From assembly GCA_900318935.1 (NCBI GenBank), contig ONMP01000012.1, positions 1 to 35,015 on the forward strand: 35,015 bases of DNA, read 5' to 3'. The notes beneath the pieces are model-generated. The model had not been told where the DNA came from. It searched no databases and saw nothing but the letters and a program-made list of their open reading frames with translations. A program made the position numbers and the translations under genes. This document shows, piece by piece, positions 1-8,732 of this stretch. The DNA comes from an uncultured Actinomycetes bacterium (GTDB lineage: Bacteria > Actinomycetota > Coriobacteriia > Coriobacteriales > Atopobiaceae). The number at the start of each line of letters is the position of its first letter. Position 1 is the first letter of the stretch.

Positions 1-1
1 C

Positions 2-3000
2 GGCGCTGCCACGATCGAGCTGTGGGTGGACGGCGAAACGAGCCCTCGCCAGAGCACGCCAGCTGTCATGGGCGAGCGCACGCAGGTGGGGACGAGGCGC
101 GTGTGGGCAGGACTCGAGCCCGTCTACGGAAACGACTTCATGGGGCGAGTCGTCACGGGATACGTGGACAAGTACGTGGACGAACCCATCTACGGCACCC
201 CTGCCAACGCCAGCCTCAAGGCGCCCTTCTTGAAGACGGGCGACGCAGCCTGCCTGCCCGCGGGCGCCAAGCTCAAGCTCGTCGTAACGCAGAACGGCAC
301 GTCCTACAGCTGGCCACTCGCCTGCACCATTTCCGAAGGCGTCGTGGAAGAACCTGCAGACAAGAAGAACCAAAAGCTCAATGCTATCAACGTGTCCAAG
401 ACCAGCACCTCAGGCATCGGCATCGTCTGGCCGGACAGCGTGCCCATCATAGGCGGCGGCAACCTCTCGTTCTGGATGCCGCAACTGCCCATCGACATCT
501 ACGTGAACCCCTTTGGCCTCGTACAAATCACCCTCAAGGTACCGCTCTGGGGTTACCGCAACGACAAGGGTAACGACGAGCCGAGCGGCTGGGGCCGCTA
601 CCCACGCAGTTCGGTGCAAAGTCAGTGGAATCAGAAGGTCAAGACCCTCAAGGCCATGGCCGACAAGACCAACGCGCTCGTCTCCAAACCAGGCGCCGTG
701 CAGCAGATCGACCTCTTCAAGTCCTTCTCCATCGACATCAACTTCCAACTCATGGCACTCGCGAAGTGGGACTCGGCTAAAGGTCTCTTTCAGGGCGAGG
801 TGGCGGGGCAAATCTTTGCGAGCCTGAACTTCACCATCACCGAGAACTTCTTTGCCGGGCCGATCCCCGTGCTCATCACCTTCGCGCTCGACGCGAGCCT
901 GATCTTTGGCTTGTCGGCGGGTACCTACTCCACAAGGAAGAATGCCGACGAGAAACTCATCGACGCCATCTTCGACTTCTCGCGCTGGCATTTCGACTAT
1001 GCGAACACCGGCTTCACCATGAGCTTCAACATCACGCCGTCGCTGTCCGTTGGCGTGGGCATCCGCGGCATTGCGTCGATCTCGGTGAAGGGTGCCATCA
1101 CACTGTCTCTCTTCCTTGGCGTACCCATGGGAACCCAGCCCAAATCGCTTCCCAACCCGCACCTGACGGCCGGCTGGTCAGCACAGATCTCGCTCGTCAT
1201 CGAGCTCTTTCTCTTTACCCAGAACTTCACGCTCTACAACAAGAAGTTCAAAAACTTTTATGACAACTGGGAAGGAAAGAACCTCGTCGCACAGGCGGAG
1301 GCAGACGCCATGAGCGGCCTTGCCGACTTGTCGTTCGAACATCTGCTCGCCGAGCTCGAGCCCATCACGGACACCATGCTGGCCCAAACGCTGGAGGCGA
1401 ACGTGACCGCACCGACGCTCTCGGCGCAAGCAGATAACGAGGCCTTTGTTCGAGACTGGAACTCCGCCGCCACCGAGGTCGAGGGACAGCTAGAGGACGG
1501 CACGCCCCTAAGGTACGTCGTCTATACCTGGGGAGAGCCAAAGGCCAACGAGGATGCAGGCGCGGAGAAGACGCCATCGACCGTCGCCGAGGGCACACCC
1601 CTGCCCGCGACTGGCGAGGACGTGCCCGCCGAAGGGGCATCGGAGGAGTCCGAGACCATCGCCGACGTCACTCCCCCGCTCGCGACTGAGGGGGACGAAA
1701 CACCCGAAGCGGTTGCAGAGGAGCCGTCAAGCGTCGACGAAGCCCTGACAAGCGAGGATGCCGTCGTCGCGGATGAGGATCCGGCAACGCGCGAGGTTAT
1801 TGACGTCACCGCATACACGAACGCCACCGCGGACAAGGAACTCGAAGCCCAGGCGACAAGCGAGGCGTCGATGTCCGCCACCTGGCTCACCGCCATGGCC
1901 GACACCGACCTGCCCAACCCCGGCGTGGCGACACTCGGCGTACGTGGCGGCATCCGCCCCTCTTCCGACGTGAGGCTCTTTGGCCAAGACGACAGCCACG
2001 TCTTTGGAGACTCCCGCATCAAGGCAGTCACCGTCAGCAATCTTAAGCCCTTAGATCACCAGTCCTCCACCTGGACCTTCCGCCTGGCCTCTGTCAGCAT
2101 CAACGATGGCAGTGAAAACCGCGTGCGAACTCGCGTCATCGCAAACTGCATCCATGGCAGCGCAAAGGGCACCTCGCACGTGATCGAGTTTGTCACCGGC
2201 ATCGCCGACATGCCTCACGAGGACCTATATGACTACGACTTTGACGTCGAACGGATAGACCAAGGAGACTACAGCGATCTACAGCTCGTGATCATATCCG
2301 GCAGAAGGGCGAGCGAGGACACGACGCTTGCGAGCGCCGCCACCGACCTTGTCTTTACCTGCATGAAGCTTACGCACGACGAGCTCATGTATGGTGGCAG
2401 CGCCTTGCGTCCGGTCAACATCAACACGCTCTCCCGCAAGGGCAACGAGCTCATAGGTGGGGATACGAATGCATTCCATAGCATCATGAGCATACAAATA
2501 ACGCGTCTGGGATTGAGCTCCGAAAGCATCGTGACGTTCCTCGACAGAAGTGCGGCCACGCGAGAAGAGGCGCTAGGAGAGGGCGCCCAAGTGAGCGTCG
2601 GCCTGCTCTTTGTCAACTGGTTCCCTACTTGCCAGATAATCGCGCCACAACACGAAGACTTTGCGAAGCTCATCGGCGAAATAACCGACACCACCGCATA
2701 CGAGCAGACGCTCTCCTACTACCGAGAGGATGCCTCCAAGCATAACTGGGTCTACACGCTCATGCTGCGCGGCTCCGAGAGCGCTCATTACATCCTGATT
2801 TCCATTGAGAAATACGTGGCGATCTACACCCCCGAGGGCGCCATAAACGTCATAACGAGCATCAAGCGATGCCGGGACTATGACCCCTCCATCCGACTGG
2901 TAGAGTATCCTGGGCATGACTTCTTCCTCACTTCGTTCCCGGACGACCCCGCACAGCTCGACCTGCCCTTTGACCAGCGGGACTACTCCAAATGGACGCT

Positions 3001-4234
3001 TCACAAAGTCACATGGTCGAACGACCCCACGCCCGAGATGCAGACGGCGCCCTTCGGTCCCTCCGGCTTCAACGTCGTAAACTTCGCCGTCAATCCAGAG
3101 GCAACCTACATCTTCTGGCCGCACACGCGCGACGAGTACGAGGACTGCGTTCCCAACGCACAAGCAAAGACGGACATGGTGGCGAGCGAAGCCATCTACC
3201 AGATCATGGGTTGCCGCATCCGTGACGGACACTTCTCCGACCCCTTCGTCGTGGCGGACATGGACACCGACACGGACTCGCTCTGCGTCGTGGACACGAA
3301 TGAGGGCGCCGTGGTCGAGATGCTGCGCACCGAGTACGTGGACACGGGAGAGCGCAACGCCCAGGATCTGCCCCTCTACCACGCAGCCGACATCTGGTAC
3401 ACGGCCGTGCCGCCCGTGAGCTGCGCGACAGCCACGGCCTGCGAGGCGCCGAACCCCTTCGTGACCCCCGGCGGGTCGATCAAGTTCCACGTGGCGGTGC
3501 GCAACGACGGCAACGCATACCTCTCGGGGTGCTCGCTCACGCTCTGCGACTATGACGAGGCGACCGACAGCTTCTATCGCGTGGACGGGGCGACGGCGCA
3601 GGTGGTCTTCGGGCCCGACACGATACAGGAGTCCAACTACAACCGCTCCGACGGCAACGGCGGCCTCACGAACCTGGAGCCCGACTACTCCCTGGCGCCC
3701 GGCAAGACGTCGGTGTACCTCTGCGAGGTGAAGACCCCCAAGGACTGGAAGCCGGGCGAAAAGATGATCCTCTTTGTGGCAAGCGACGGCGTGGTGGCAG
3801 GCAAGTCGGCGCTGTCGGGCCAAGCCGACGGACCCGAAGCCGTGGCGGAAAGCCTGGACGCACAGGCCATCGAGTTCCACATCGAACCCGGCGAGTACAA
3901 GGTTTTCCAGTCGCGAACCCAGCACGACCAGGATCTCAGGCAGCGGCACATGGACACGCTCGTTGTGTCGCAGACCGGCATCGCGATGGATTTCTCGCCC
4001 GCGCCGACGACTGAGTCAGATGAAGGGGAGGGCAATCCCAGCACGGGTGGCACGGGTGGTGCCTCGGGTGGCACGGGTGGCAACGCAAGCTCCGGCGGCA
4101 CGACAGTCGAGCGAAGCGACCTGCCCCACACAGCCGACGAATCCCCCTCAGGCATGCTAGGCGCGGGTCTCGCCGCCCTCGGAGCCGCCGCCCTAGCCTA
4201 CGAACGCCGCCGCGCCCAAAACGAGACCGACTAA
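2..4234 (+). CDS. Large sortase-anchored surface protein, 5' end outside window
   Basis: The reading frame is open from base 2, so the start codon lies upstream; the first GTG (26) is only an internal codon. At least 1,410 residues are present. The N-terminal two thirds match no family I recognise. A linker rich in Glu, Ala, Thr and Pro lies at about 1545-1800. A beta-rich stretch at about 3440-3790 (FVTPGGSIKFHVAVRNDG) resembles CARDB/Ig-like surface modules. The C-terminus is a classic wall-sorting signal: a Gly/Ser/Thr spacer (about 4010-4110), the pentapeptide LPHTA (4121-4135), a hydrophobic Ala/Gly/Leu helix, and a charged tail YERRRAQNETD. The motif has Ala where LPXTG has Gly. The protein is expected to be exported and attached to the wall by a sortase; adhesion is a guess. 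Base use is like that of its neighbours. Confidence 0.85.
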   Translation, partial: GAATIELWVDGETSPRQSTPAVMGERTQVGTRRVWAGLEPVYGNDFMGRVVTGYVDKYVDEPIYGTPANASLKAPFLKTGDAACLPAGAKLKLVVTQNGTSYSWPLACTISEGVVEEPADKKNQKLNAINVSKTSTSGIGIVWPDSVPIIGGGNLSFWMPQLPIDIYVNPFGLVQITLKVPLWGYRNDKGNDEPSGWGRYPRSSVQSQWNQKVKTLKAMADKTNALVSKPGAVQQIDLFKSFSIDINFQLMALAKWDSAKGLFQGEVAGQIFASLNFTITENFFAGPIPVLITFALDASLIFGLSAGTYSTRKNADEKLIDAIFDFSRWHFDYANTGFTMSFNITPSLSVGVGIRGIASISVKGAITLSLFLGVPMGTQPKSLPNPHLTAGWSAQISLVIELFLFTQNFTLYNKKFKNFYDNWEGKNLVAQAEADAMSGLADLSFEHLLAELEPITDTMLAQTLEANVTAPTLSAQADNEAFVRDWNSAATEVEGQLEDGTPLRYVVYTWGEPKANEDAGAEKTPSTVAEGTPLPATGEDVPAEGASEESETIADVTPPLATEGDETPEAVAEEPSSVDEALTSEDAVVADEDPATREVIDVTAYTNATADKELEAQATSEASMSATWLTAMADTDLPNPGVATLGVRGGIRPSSDVRLFGQDDSHVFGDSRIKAVTVSNLKPLDHQSSTWTFRLASVSINDGSENRVRTRVIANCIHGSAKGTSHVIEFVTGIADMPHEDLYDYDFDVERIDQGDYSDLQLVIISGRRASEDTTLASAATDLVFTCMKLTHDELMYGGSALRPVNINTLSRKGNELIGGDTNAFHSIMSIQITRLGLSSESIVTFLDRSAATREEALGEGAQVSVGLLFVNWFPTCQIIAPQHEDFAKLIGEITDTTAYEQTLSYYREDASKHNWVYTLMLRGSESAHYILISIEKYVAIYTPEGAINVITSIKRCRDYDPSIRLVEYPGHDFFLTSFPDDPAQLDLPFDQRDYSKWTLHKVTWSNDPTPEMQTAPFGPSGFNVVNFAVNPEATYIFWPHTRDEYEDCVPNAQAKTDMVASEAIYQIMGCRIRDGHFSDPFVVADMDTDTDSLCVVDTNEGAVVEMLRTEYVDTGERNAQDLPLYHAADIWYTAVPPVSCATATACEAPNPFVTPGGSIKFHVAVRNDGNAYLSGCSLTLCDYDEATDSFYRVDGATAQVVFGPDTIQESNYNRSDGNGGLTNLEPDYSLAPGKTSVYLCEVKTPKDWKPGEKMILFVASDGVVAGKSALSGQADGPEAVAESLDAQAIEFHIEPGEYKVFQSRTQHDQDLRQRHMDTLVVSQTGIAMDFSPAPTTESDEGEGNPSTGGTGGASGGTGGNASSGGTTVERSDLPHTADESPSGMLGAGLAALGAAALAYERRRAQNETD

Positions 4235-4292
4235 CCGGACAGCGGGGACGGGGTCGTTTGTCCGTCTGACACTTTCTTGACACTTTCCTTGC

Positions 4293-4320
4293 AGGGCCAC
4301 GGGGGATTCCCCACGGCCCT
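4293..4320 (+). terminator. Hairpin after the surface-protein gene
   Basis: The arms AGGGCC/GGCCCT and GGGG/CCCC form a stem with a two-base internal mismatch and almost no loop, 59 bases after the stop codon. There is no U-run after it, only CAATCGTATTCTCTT, so termination is plausible but not certain. Confidence 0.4.
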
Positions 4321-4401
4321 CAATCGTATTCTCTTATCAGCCGATGCAACAGGGCATACGGCAGGCACAAACGCCTGAAACCAAGCAAGGAGGTACGCAA
4401 G

Positions 4402-5109
4402 ATGCAGGATCGAAAGAATATGTCCCACATGGCAATTGCGGCATGGGCGGTGACAGGCATGCTCATCGGAACCATGTTTGTGGCGGCGCCGATGATCGCC
4501 TATGCTGCGAACGACAAGCCAGCGGAGTCGTCCGCGACGTCTGAGACCACGAAGGACTCCAAAGACACTGACGCCTCGAAGGACACAGCAACCGACGACA
4601 GCAAGCCCGCGGACAGTAGCAAGCCCGCCGACGACGACAGGCCAGCCGACATGCCTGGGGACCTACGCATGGGTCGGCGAGGCCACCACAGGGAGGACCT
4701 CACGAACCTCTCTGAGGCTGACCAGAAAGAACTCCAGGAACTCTACGACAAGATGGACGCACAGAAGCAGACCAGCGGCTTGACAGACGAGGAGCTTGAG
4801 CGTCTTGAGACCCTCGAGGAGAAGGCCCACCTGGCAAACATGAAGGCCACGCTCTCGGACTCAGACTACGCCGAGTACGAAAAGCTGTACGAGAAAGAAT
4901 CTGCCGTCCAAAAGAAGGTCAAGGAGCTCTATGAGAAGGAAGGCCTGAGTGACGAGGAGCGCGAACGCTTCGACTCCCTCGAGGAGCAGGTCTACGGTCA
5001 AAGCTCACGAGGAAAAGGTGGACCCTCCCGCGACGCAGGCGGCCCTGGACAGAAGCAAGACTCGGCCAACAGCGACCAGAAGGGCACGGACAAGAGCGTC
5101 ACTTCATAG
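4402..5109 (+). CDS. Secreted charged helical repeat protein, unknown function
   Basis: This 235-residue protein has a basic N-terminus, a hydrophobic segment (about residues 11-32) and a likely signal-peptidase site AYA-AND, so it is probably exported. A Lys/Asp/Ser/Thr-rich linker follows (about 35-85), then a strongly charged helical part (about 95-200). That part holds two related units of about 45 residues, beginning LSEADQKELQELYDK and LSDSDYAEYEKLYEK and ending LTDEELERLETLEEK and LSDEERERFDSLEEQ. The tail is Gly/Ser/Lys-rich. The start at 4402 has AAGGAGG about 10 bases upstream. A two-component system follows on the same strand 126 bases later. The helical units with L-(T/S)-x-x-(D/E) motifs recall CpxP/Spy-type stress proteins only in outline; I do not recognise a family. 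Confidence 0.75.
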   Translation: MQDRKNMSHMAIAAWAVTGMLIGTMFVAAPMIAYAANDKPAESSATSETTKDSKDTDASKDTATDDSKPADSSKPADDDRPADMPGDLRMGRRGHHREDLTNLSEADQKELQELYDKMDAQKQTSGLTDEELERLETLEEKAHLANMKATLSDSDYAEYEKLYEKESAVQKKVKELYEKEGLSDEERERFDSLEEQVYGQSSRGKGGPSRDAGGPGQKQDSANSDQKGTDKSVTS

Positions 5110-5149
5110 AGAGACGGCAACCAACGCAGGATAAACGCACCAACCGGAC

Positions 5150-5178
5150 ACGCGCGAGGAGCACCTCTCCTCGCGCGT
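5150..5178 (+). terminator. Strong GC-rich hairpin between the secreted protein and the regulator
   Basis: The perfect arms CGCGCGAGGAG and CTCCTCGCGCG enclose CACCT; an outer A-T pair gives 12 bp. It lies 40 bases after the stop codon. Only TT follows, so it is a weak intrinsic terminator or a processing/regulatory hairpin. A CATAAT hexamer at 5195-5200 could be the -10 box of the following regulator, but I see no good -35. Confidence 0.5.
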
Positions 5179-5235
5179 TCGCCGCAAGAACGGGCATAAT
5201 GTGGTCTGACAACGCACGAGACAAGGGAGAGGACC

Positions 5236-5961
5236 ATGGCACAGAACCGAAAGCTCATCTACCTAGCAGACGATGACCCAGCGCTGCTCGAGGTCTTCGG
5301 CGCATTTCTGGATGCGGCCGGCTACGAGGTGCGCCTCTTCCCCACTGGCGACGAGCTCGCGCGGGAGTTCGCGATCCTGGAGCCAGACCTCGTGATACTT
5401 GACATCATGATGCCGGGAACGGATGGCCTCACCGTATGCCGCAACCTGCGTGCCGTCTCGAACGTGCCCATCATCATCCTCACGGCCAAGGACTCCGAGA
5501 TGGACTACATGCAGGGCCTCGCCATCGGCGGAGACGACTACCTCATCAAGCCTTTCTCTCCCGCGATGCTGGTCATGCGCGTGAAGGCCTTGCTACGCCG
5601 CGTCGACATGGGCCGAACTCCCAAGGCGGAGGGCGGCGAATACTCCTTTGGCGACATCACGCTGTCGGAATCCACGCACAGCGCCAAGGCGGCGGGACGA
5701 GACCTGGCCCTCACCATGAACGAGTTCTCGCTGCTCAAGTGCCTGCTCGCGGCCAATGGCAGCGCCGTCTCGCGCACCACGCTCCTCGAAGAGGTATGGG
5801 GCATCACGGCCGAAGTCGAGACCCGCGTGACCGACGAGTGCGTGCGCAACGTACGCAAGAAGCTCCGCGCAGCAAAGAGCAACGTCTCCATCAAGGCGGT
5901 GTGGGGATTCGGCTACCAGCTCGTCGTCCCGCAGCGTGAGGGCCAAGACGATGGGCGGTAG
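5236..5961 (+). CDS. OmpR/PhoB-family response regulator
   Basis: This 241-residue protein is a DNA-binding response regulator. The receiver domain (about 5-120) has the acidic pocket DDD (12-14), the phospho-acceptor Asp56 in VILDIMMPG, Thr83 in ILTAKD and Lys105 in LIKPFSP. The C-terminal half (about 135-235) is a winged-helix Trans_reg_C domain, ending in the usual VWGFGYQLV. The start at 5236 has AAGGGAGAGG just upstream. The stop overlaps the start of the histidine kinase by 11 bases, so the two are translationally linked and should be cognate. The secreted repeat protein immediately upstream is a candidate target or modulator of the pair. Confidence 0.93.
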   Translation: MAQNRKLIYLADDDPALLEVFGAFLDAAGYEVRLFPTGDELAREFAILEPDLVILDIMMPGTDGLTVCRNLRAVSNVPIIILTAKDSEMDYMQGLAIGGDDYLIKPFSPAMLVMRVKALLRRVDMGRTPKAEGGEYSFGDITLSESTHSAKAAGRDLALTMNEFSLLKCLLAANGSAVSRTTLLEEVWGITAEVETRVTDECVRNVRKKLRAAKSNVSIKAVWGFGYQLVVPQREGQDDGR

Positions 5962-7036
5962 CACACGACCTCGCATCTCGCTGCCACTTCGGCTGTCGCT
6001 GCTCGGTGTCTTGAGCGTCGTGGCAGCGTTGGGCGCTGCGACGCTGGCGTTCAACGTCTTTGAGCGCTGGCAGCTTGCCAGCGAGGCGGCGACATCCATC
6101 GACGAGACGCTCGGCTGGGAGAACGGCGACGAGCCGCTCGCGACGCGCAGGGTCGAGGTCATCTGGGCCACGTCCGACTGGCAGCTGGTGGAGCCTATTC
6201 CCGACCGGCGCGACAGGTCGGGGCAACGTGCGAGGGAGCCATACGGGCACCTCGCCCTCACCGAGATGGAGCGAGAACTCGTCGCATGGTGTGCTCAGCA
6301 AGACGATCAGGGCGTCTTGTGGCTAGCAGACCTAAAGGACGGCACATGCTACGCGAAGGCGATAAGCCTCAGCAGCGAAGATATTCGCTACGCGATTGCC
6401 TACGTCGACGTGACGGCACAGCTCAGCCTCATCGGCGTCGTGAACCTCGCTTTTTTGGCGATTGCAGTAGTGGGAGGCCTCATTGCCGCATGGGCCGGAT
6501 GGAGGGCAGGCAGACGCATCGACGAGGCAAACGCCGCGCAAAAGCGCTTCTACGAAAACATGTCGCACGAGCTCAAGACGCCTCTAGCAGCCATACGAGG
6601 CTACGCGGAGGGATCGGCGGCGGGCGTCGTCGACCCCAAGCATGCCAGCATCGCCATCGTGGACTGCCTCATGCCGTTCGAGGGGCTCGTTCGAACCCGC
6701 GGGATAGAAGTGCGCCTGGAACTCAAGGAAGTCGTCATGCGAGCAGATCCAGACCTGTTTGCGCATGCGCTGGAAAACGTCATCTCGAATGCCGTGCGCC
6801 ACGCGGATAGCTACGTGAGCGTGCGCCTTGACGAACATGAGCTCGCAGTCGAGAACGACGGCGACATACCGTCTGCGGCTGAGATGCCCTACCTCTTTGA
6901 CCGTTTCCACACGGGCACGAACGGCGGCACGGGAATCGGCCTCGCCCTCGCACGCGAGATCGTGGAGCTACATGGCTGGCACATCGACGCAACCCGAGGC
7001 GACAAAACCCTTCGCATGACAATCCGCTTCGCCTGA
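5951..7036 (+). CDS. Sensor histidine kinase with a shortened DHp region
   Basis: This 361-residue membrane kinase partners the regulator upstream. Membrane segments lie at about 13-36 and 160-184, with an extracytoplasmic sensor of about 120 residues between them that I cannot assign. The H-box is ENMSHELKTPLAAIRGYAEG with phospho-acceptor His206. The catalytic domain has an N-box (LENVISNAVRH, Asn276/Asn280), a G1 box (VENDGD) and a G2 box (GTGIGLALA). I chose ATG 5951; a GTG at 5936 would add five residues. The H-box to N-box distance is only about 70 residues, against roughly 100 in ordinary kinases. The second DHp helix and the linker therefore seem to be cut down: the sequence runs from KHASIAIVDCLMPFEGL straight into RTRGIEVRLEL. 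Catalysis may still work, but dimer geometry should differ. Confidence 0.88.
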   Translation: MGGSTRPRISLPLRLSLLGVLSVVAALGAATLAFNVFERWQLASEAATSIDETLGWENGDEPLATRRVEVIWATSDWQLVEPIPDRRDRSGQRAREPYGHLALTEMERELVAWCAQQDDQGVLWLADLKDGTCYAKAISLSSEDIRYAIAYVDVTAQLSLIGVVNLAFLAIAVVGGLIAAWAGWRAGRRIDEANAAQKRFYENMSHELKTPLAAIRGYAEGSAAGVVDPKHASIAIVDCLMPFEGLVRTRGIEVRLELKEVVMRADPDLFAHALENVISNAVRHADSYVSVRLDEHELAVENDGDIPSAAEMPYLFDRFHTGTNGGTGIGLALAREIVELHGWHIDATRGDKTLRMTIRFA

Positions 7037-7043
7037 GACGTGC

Positions 7044-8732
7044 TCAGCCAAGGGCGTCGCGCACCTCTTGCTCGTAGTCTTCGATGATTGCGGGCACCTC
7101 TCCGTCGAACTCGACGACCGTGTCTCCCACGATATCCAGAAACACCTCGTTGATGTCGTCTACGGCAAGCGTCACATAGAGGGAGTCGAAGCCATCGAGC
7201 GCACCCCCGTCCAGCAACGCACGCAAGAGCTCAATCTGCCGATCATCAAGCGGCAGCTCTTCCGCAGACCTCGAGGAACGCTCCTCTTCCACCGTCCGCA
7301 AACCGTCGGAAGAAGCTCCCTCGGGTTCCACACCACGCAACTCGAACGTCTGCTCAACGACGGCCTCCCCGCCCATTGCCGCTATCGCCTGAGGCGTCTC
7401 TTCGCGCTCATCGTCGGTGAGCAGGGCCTCGCGCGTACGAGCGGCAGCAGAGCGGATGGAGCCGAGTGCCTTGCGGTCGATTGTGATGCGAGCCGCCTCC
7501 TCTGCCTCGCGCATCGCCAGCAGCTCGGCAATGCGCGTATCCACGAACTTGCCCTGGTACTTGGGCAGCGGCTTGTCCTTGAGGCCATGCTTGTCACCGG
7601 TCGCACGACGCATGCGGCAATCGATGGCATGAAGTAACGCCCCGATCTCGTCGCTCTTTTCGGCACGGCGACACGGCAGCTCACGCCACCAGAAGCCCCG
7701 CATGCACACATAGCGCTCAGTGGCACTCAGCTCGTAGGTCGTGTCGGGGTGGCTCGCCTCGCTCCAAAACATCGCACCGGGAAACATCGTGTACGACACG
7801 CGCGACGCTGGCCCGAAGGCTCCCTCGACGAAGCCCGTCTTGCGACGCTTGGCGCAGTGCGCAACCATATCGGCATACACCCGACAGGCAACCCATGCCA
7901 CATCCTCGCGTCGCGCACGAAAGAACCTCGACTTGTCGGCACGGTAGCGCGACAGCGTAATCAAGGCGTCAAGCAGCTCCTCTGATGAGGGCAGTCCCGC
8001 CTGAGGACGCTCGGGCCACGTAACCTGACCGCATGGCTCGAGCAGCGCACGCTCCGCCCGGTCGAGCGTCGACACTGCCTGAATATTTGCCGAAGTCGCG
8101 ATGCCCGAGACGAGTGAGGAGTCGATGCCGTAGTAGATTGCGTAGTCGTGCGTCCAGCGTTTGACCTGGTCGCGCACAACACCGAGCATCGGGTCATCCG
8201 CACCGATGCGCGACAGGGCCTCGAGGCCCGCAGGACCCGGTTCCATGCCGACACCGCAGATAATCTCAAAGGCATAGATGCGCCAAAACGTCCCCGGCGC
8301 GACCGTCTCCTCACCCGCCCGCAGTCGCGTCCGCCATGCCACGTAGCAGCGCAGGTCGTTGTCGCTCAAATCCTCGTAGGTGGGAGTGGCCCCCGTGTAC
8401 CCATAGGGATCCGGTTCCTCGGGATAGTCATCCTCGTAGTCAGCCAAGAGACGCGCCTGCTCCACAAAGAGCTTCGCGGCATCGGTTACGTAAGGATACC
8501 CCCACACGCCCTTCTTGCGCCCGCGCGCGAGACGGCGCACCTCGCGGTAGCGCTCAGGCAGCGACACGCGTCGCTGTCGCGGCCTCGCCACGCTCGTCTC
8601 CTGCTTGCCGTACGCACGCGCTCCCGTACGCAGGATGGGCTCGTCCACATAGACCTTGTCCCCAAAGAGCTTCGAGTTCGCATAGCGTTCGCCACCAAGA
8701 ATCATGTCTACGATGCGCTGCGCCCTTGACAT
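7044..8732 (-). CDS. TerB-N / TerB-C domain protein
   Basis: This 562-residue soluble protein starts at ATG 8732, which shares one base with the metK stop (TGATG) and has AAGGAG five bases upstream. The first half fits the TerB-N domain: LRCYVAWRTRLRAGE and FWRIYAFEIICGVG are the kind of Tyr/Trp/Arg-rich motifs seen there. The C-terminus fits TerB-C, with LDDRQIELLRALLDGG, DDINEVFLDIVGDTVVEFDG and IIEDYEQEV. I do not see a clear TerB core between them. Family members are found with tellurite-resistance-type and stress or conflict genes, where a metal-linked or scaffolding role is proposed; the biochemical function is unknown. The gene converges on the histidine kinase with only 7 bases between them and is probably cotranscribed with metK. 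The family call is from remembered motifs. Confidence 0.7.
   Translation of the reverse strand: MSRAQRIVDMILGGERYANSKLFGDKVYVDEPILRTGARAYGKQETSVARPRQRRVSLPERYREVRRLARGRKKGVWGYPYVTDAAKLFVEQARLLADYEDDYPEEPDPYGYTGATPTYEDLSDNDLRCYVAWRTRLRAGEETVAPGTFWRIYAFEIICGVGMEPGPAGLEALSRIGADDPMLGVVRDQVKRWTHDYAIYYGIDSSLVSGIATSANIQAVSTLDRAERALLEPCGQVTWPERPQAGLPSSEELLDALITLSRYRADKSRFFRARREDVAWVACRVYADMVAHCAKRRKTGFVEGAFGPASRVSYTMFPGAMFWSEASHPDTTYELSATERYVCMRGFWWRELPCRRAEKSDEIGALLHAIDCRMRRATGDKHGLKDKPLPKYQGKFVDTRIAELLAMREAEEAARITIDRKALGSIRSAAARTREALLTDDEREETPQAIAAMGGEAVVEQTFELRGVEPEGASSDGLRTVEEERSSRSAEELPLDDRQIELLRALLDGGALDGFDSLYVTLAVDDINEVFLDIVGDTVVEFDGEVPAIIEDYEQEVRDALG

Noticed and set aside
2573-3949. Long open frame on the minus strand inside the surface-protein gene (458 codons)
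   Set aside because: It is antisense to a gene with clear domains and has the His/Arg/Val-rich composition usual for antisense frames in GC-rich DNA; no family motif.
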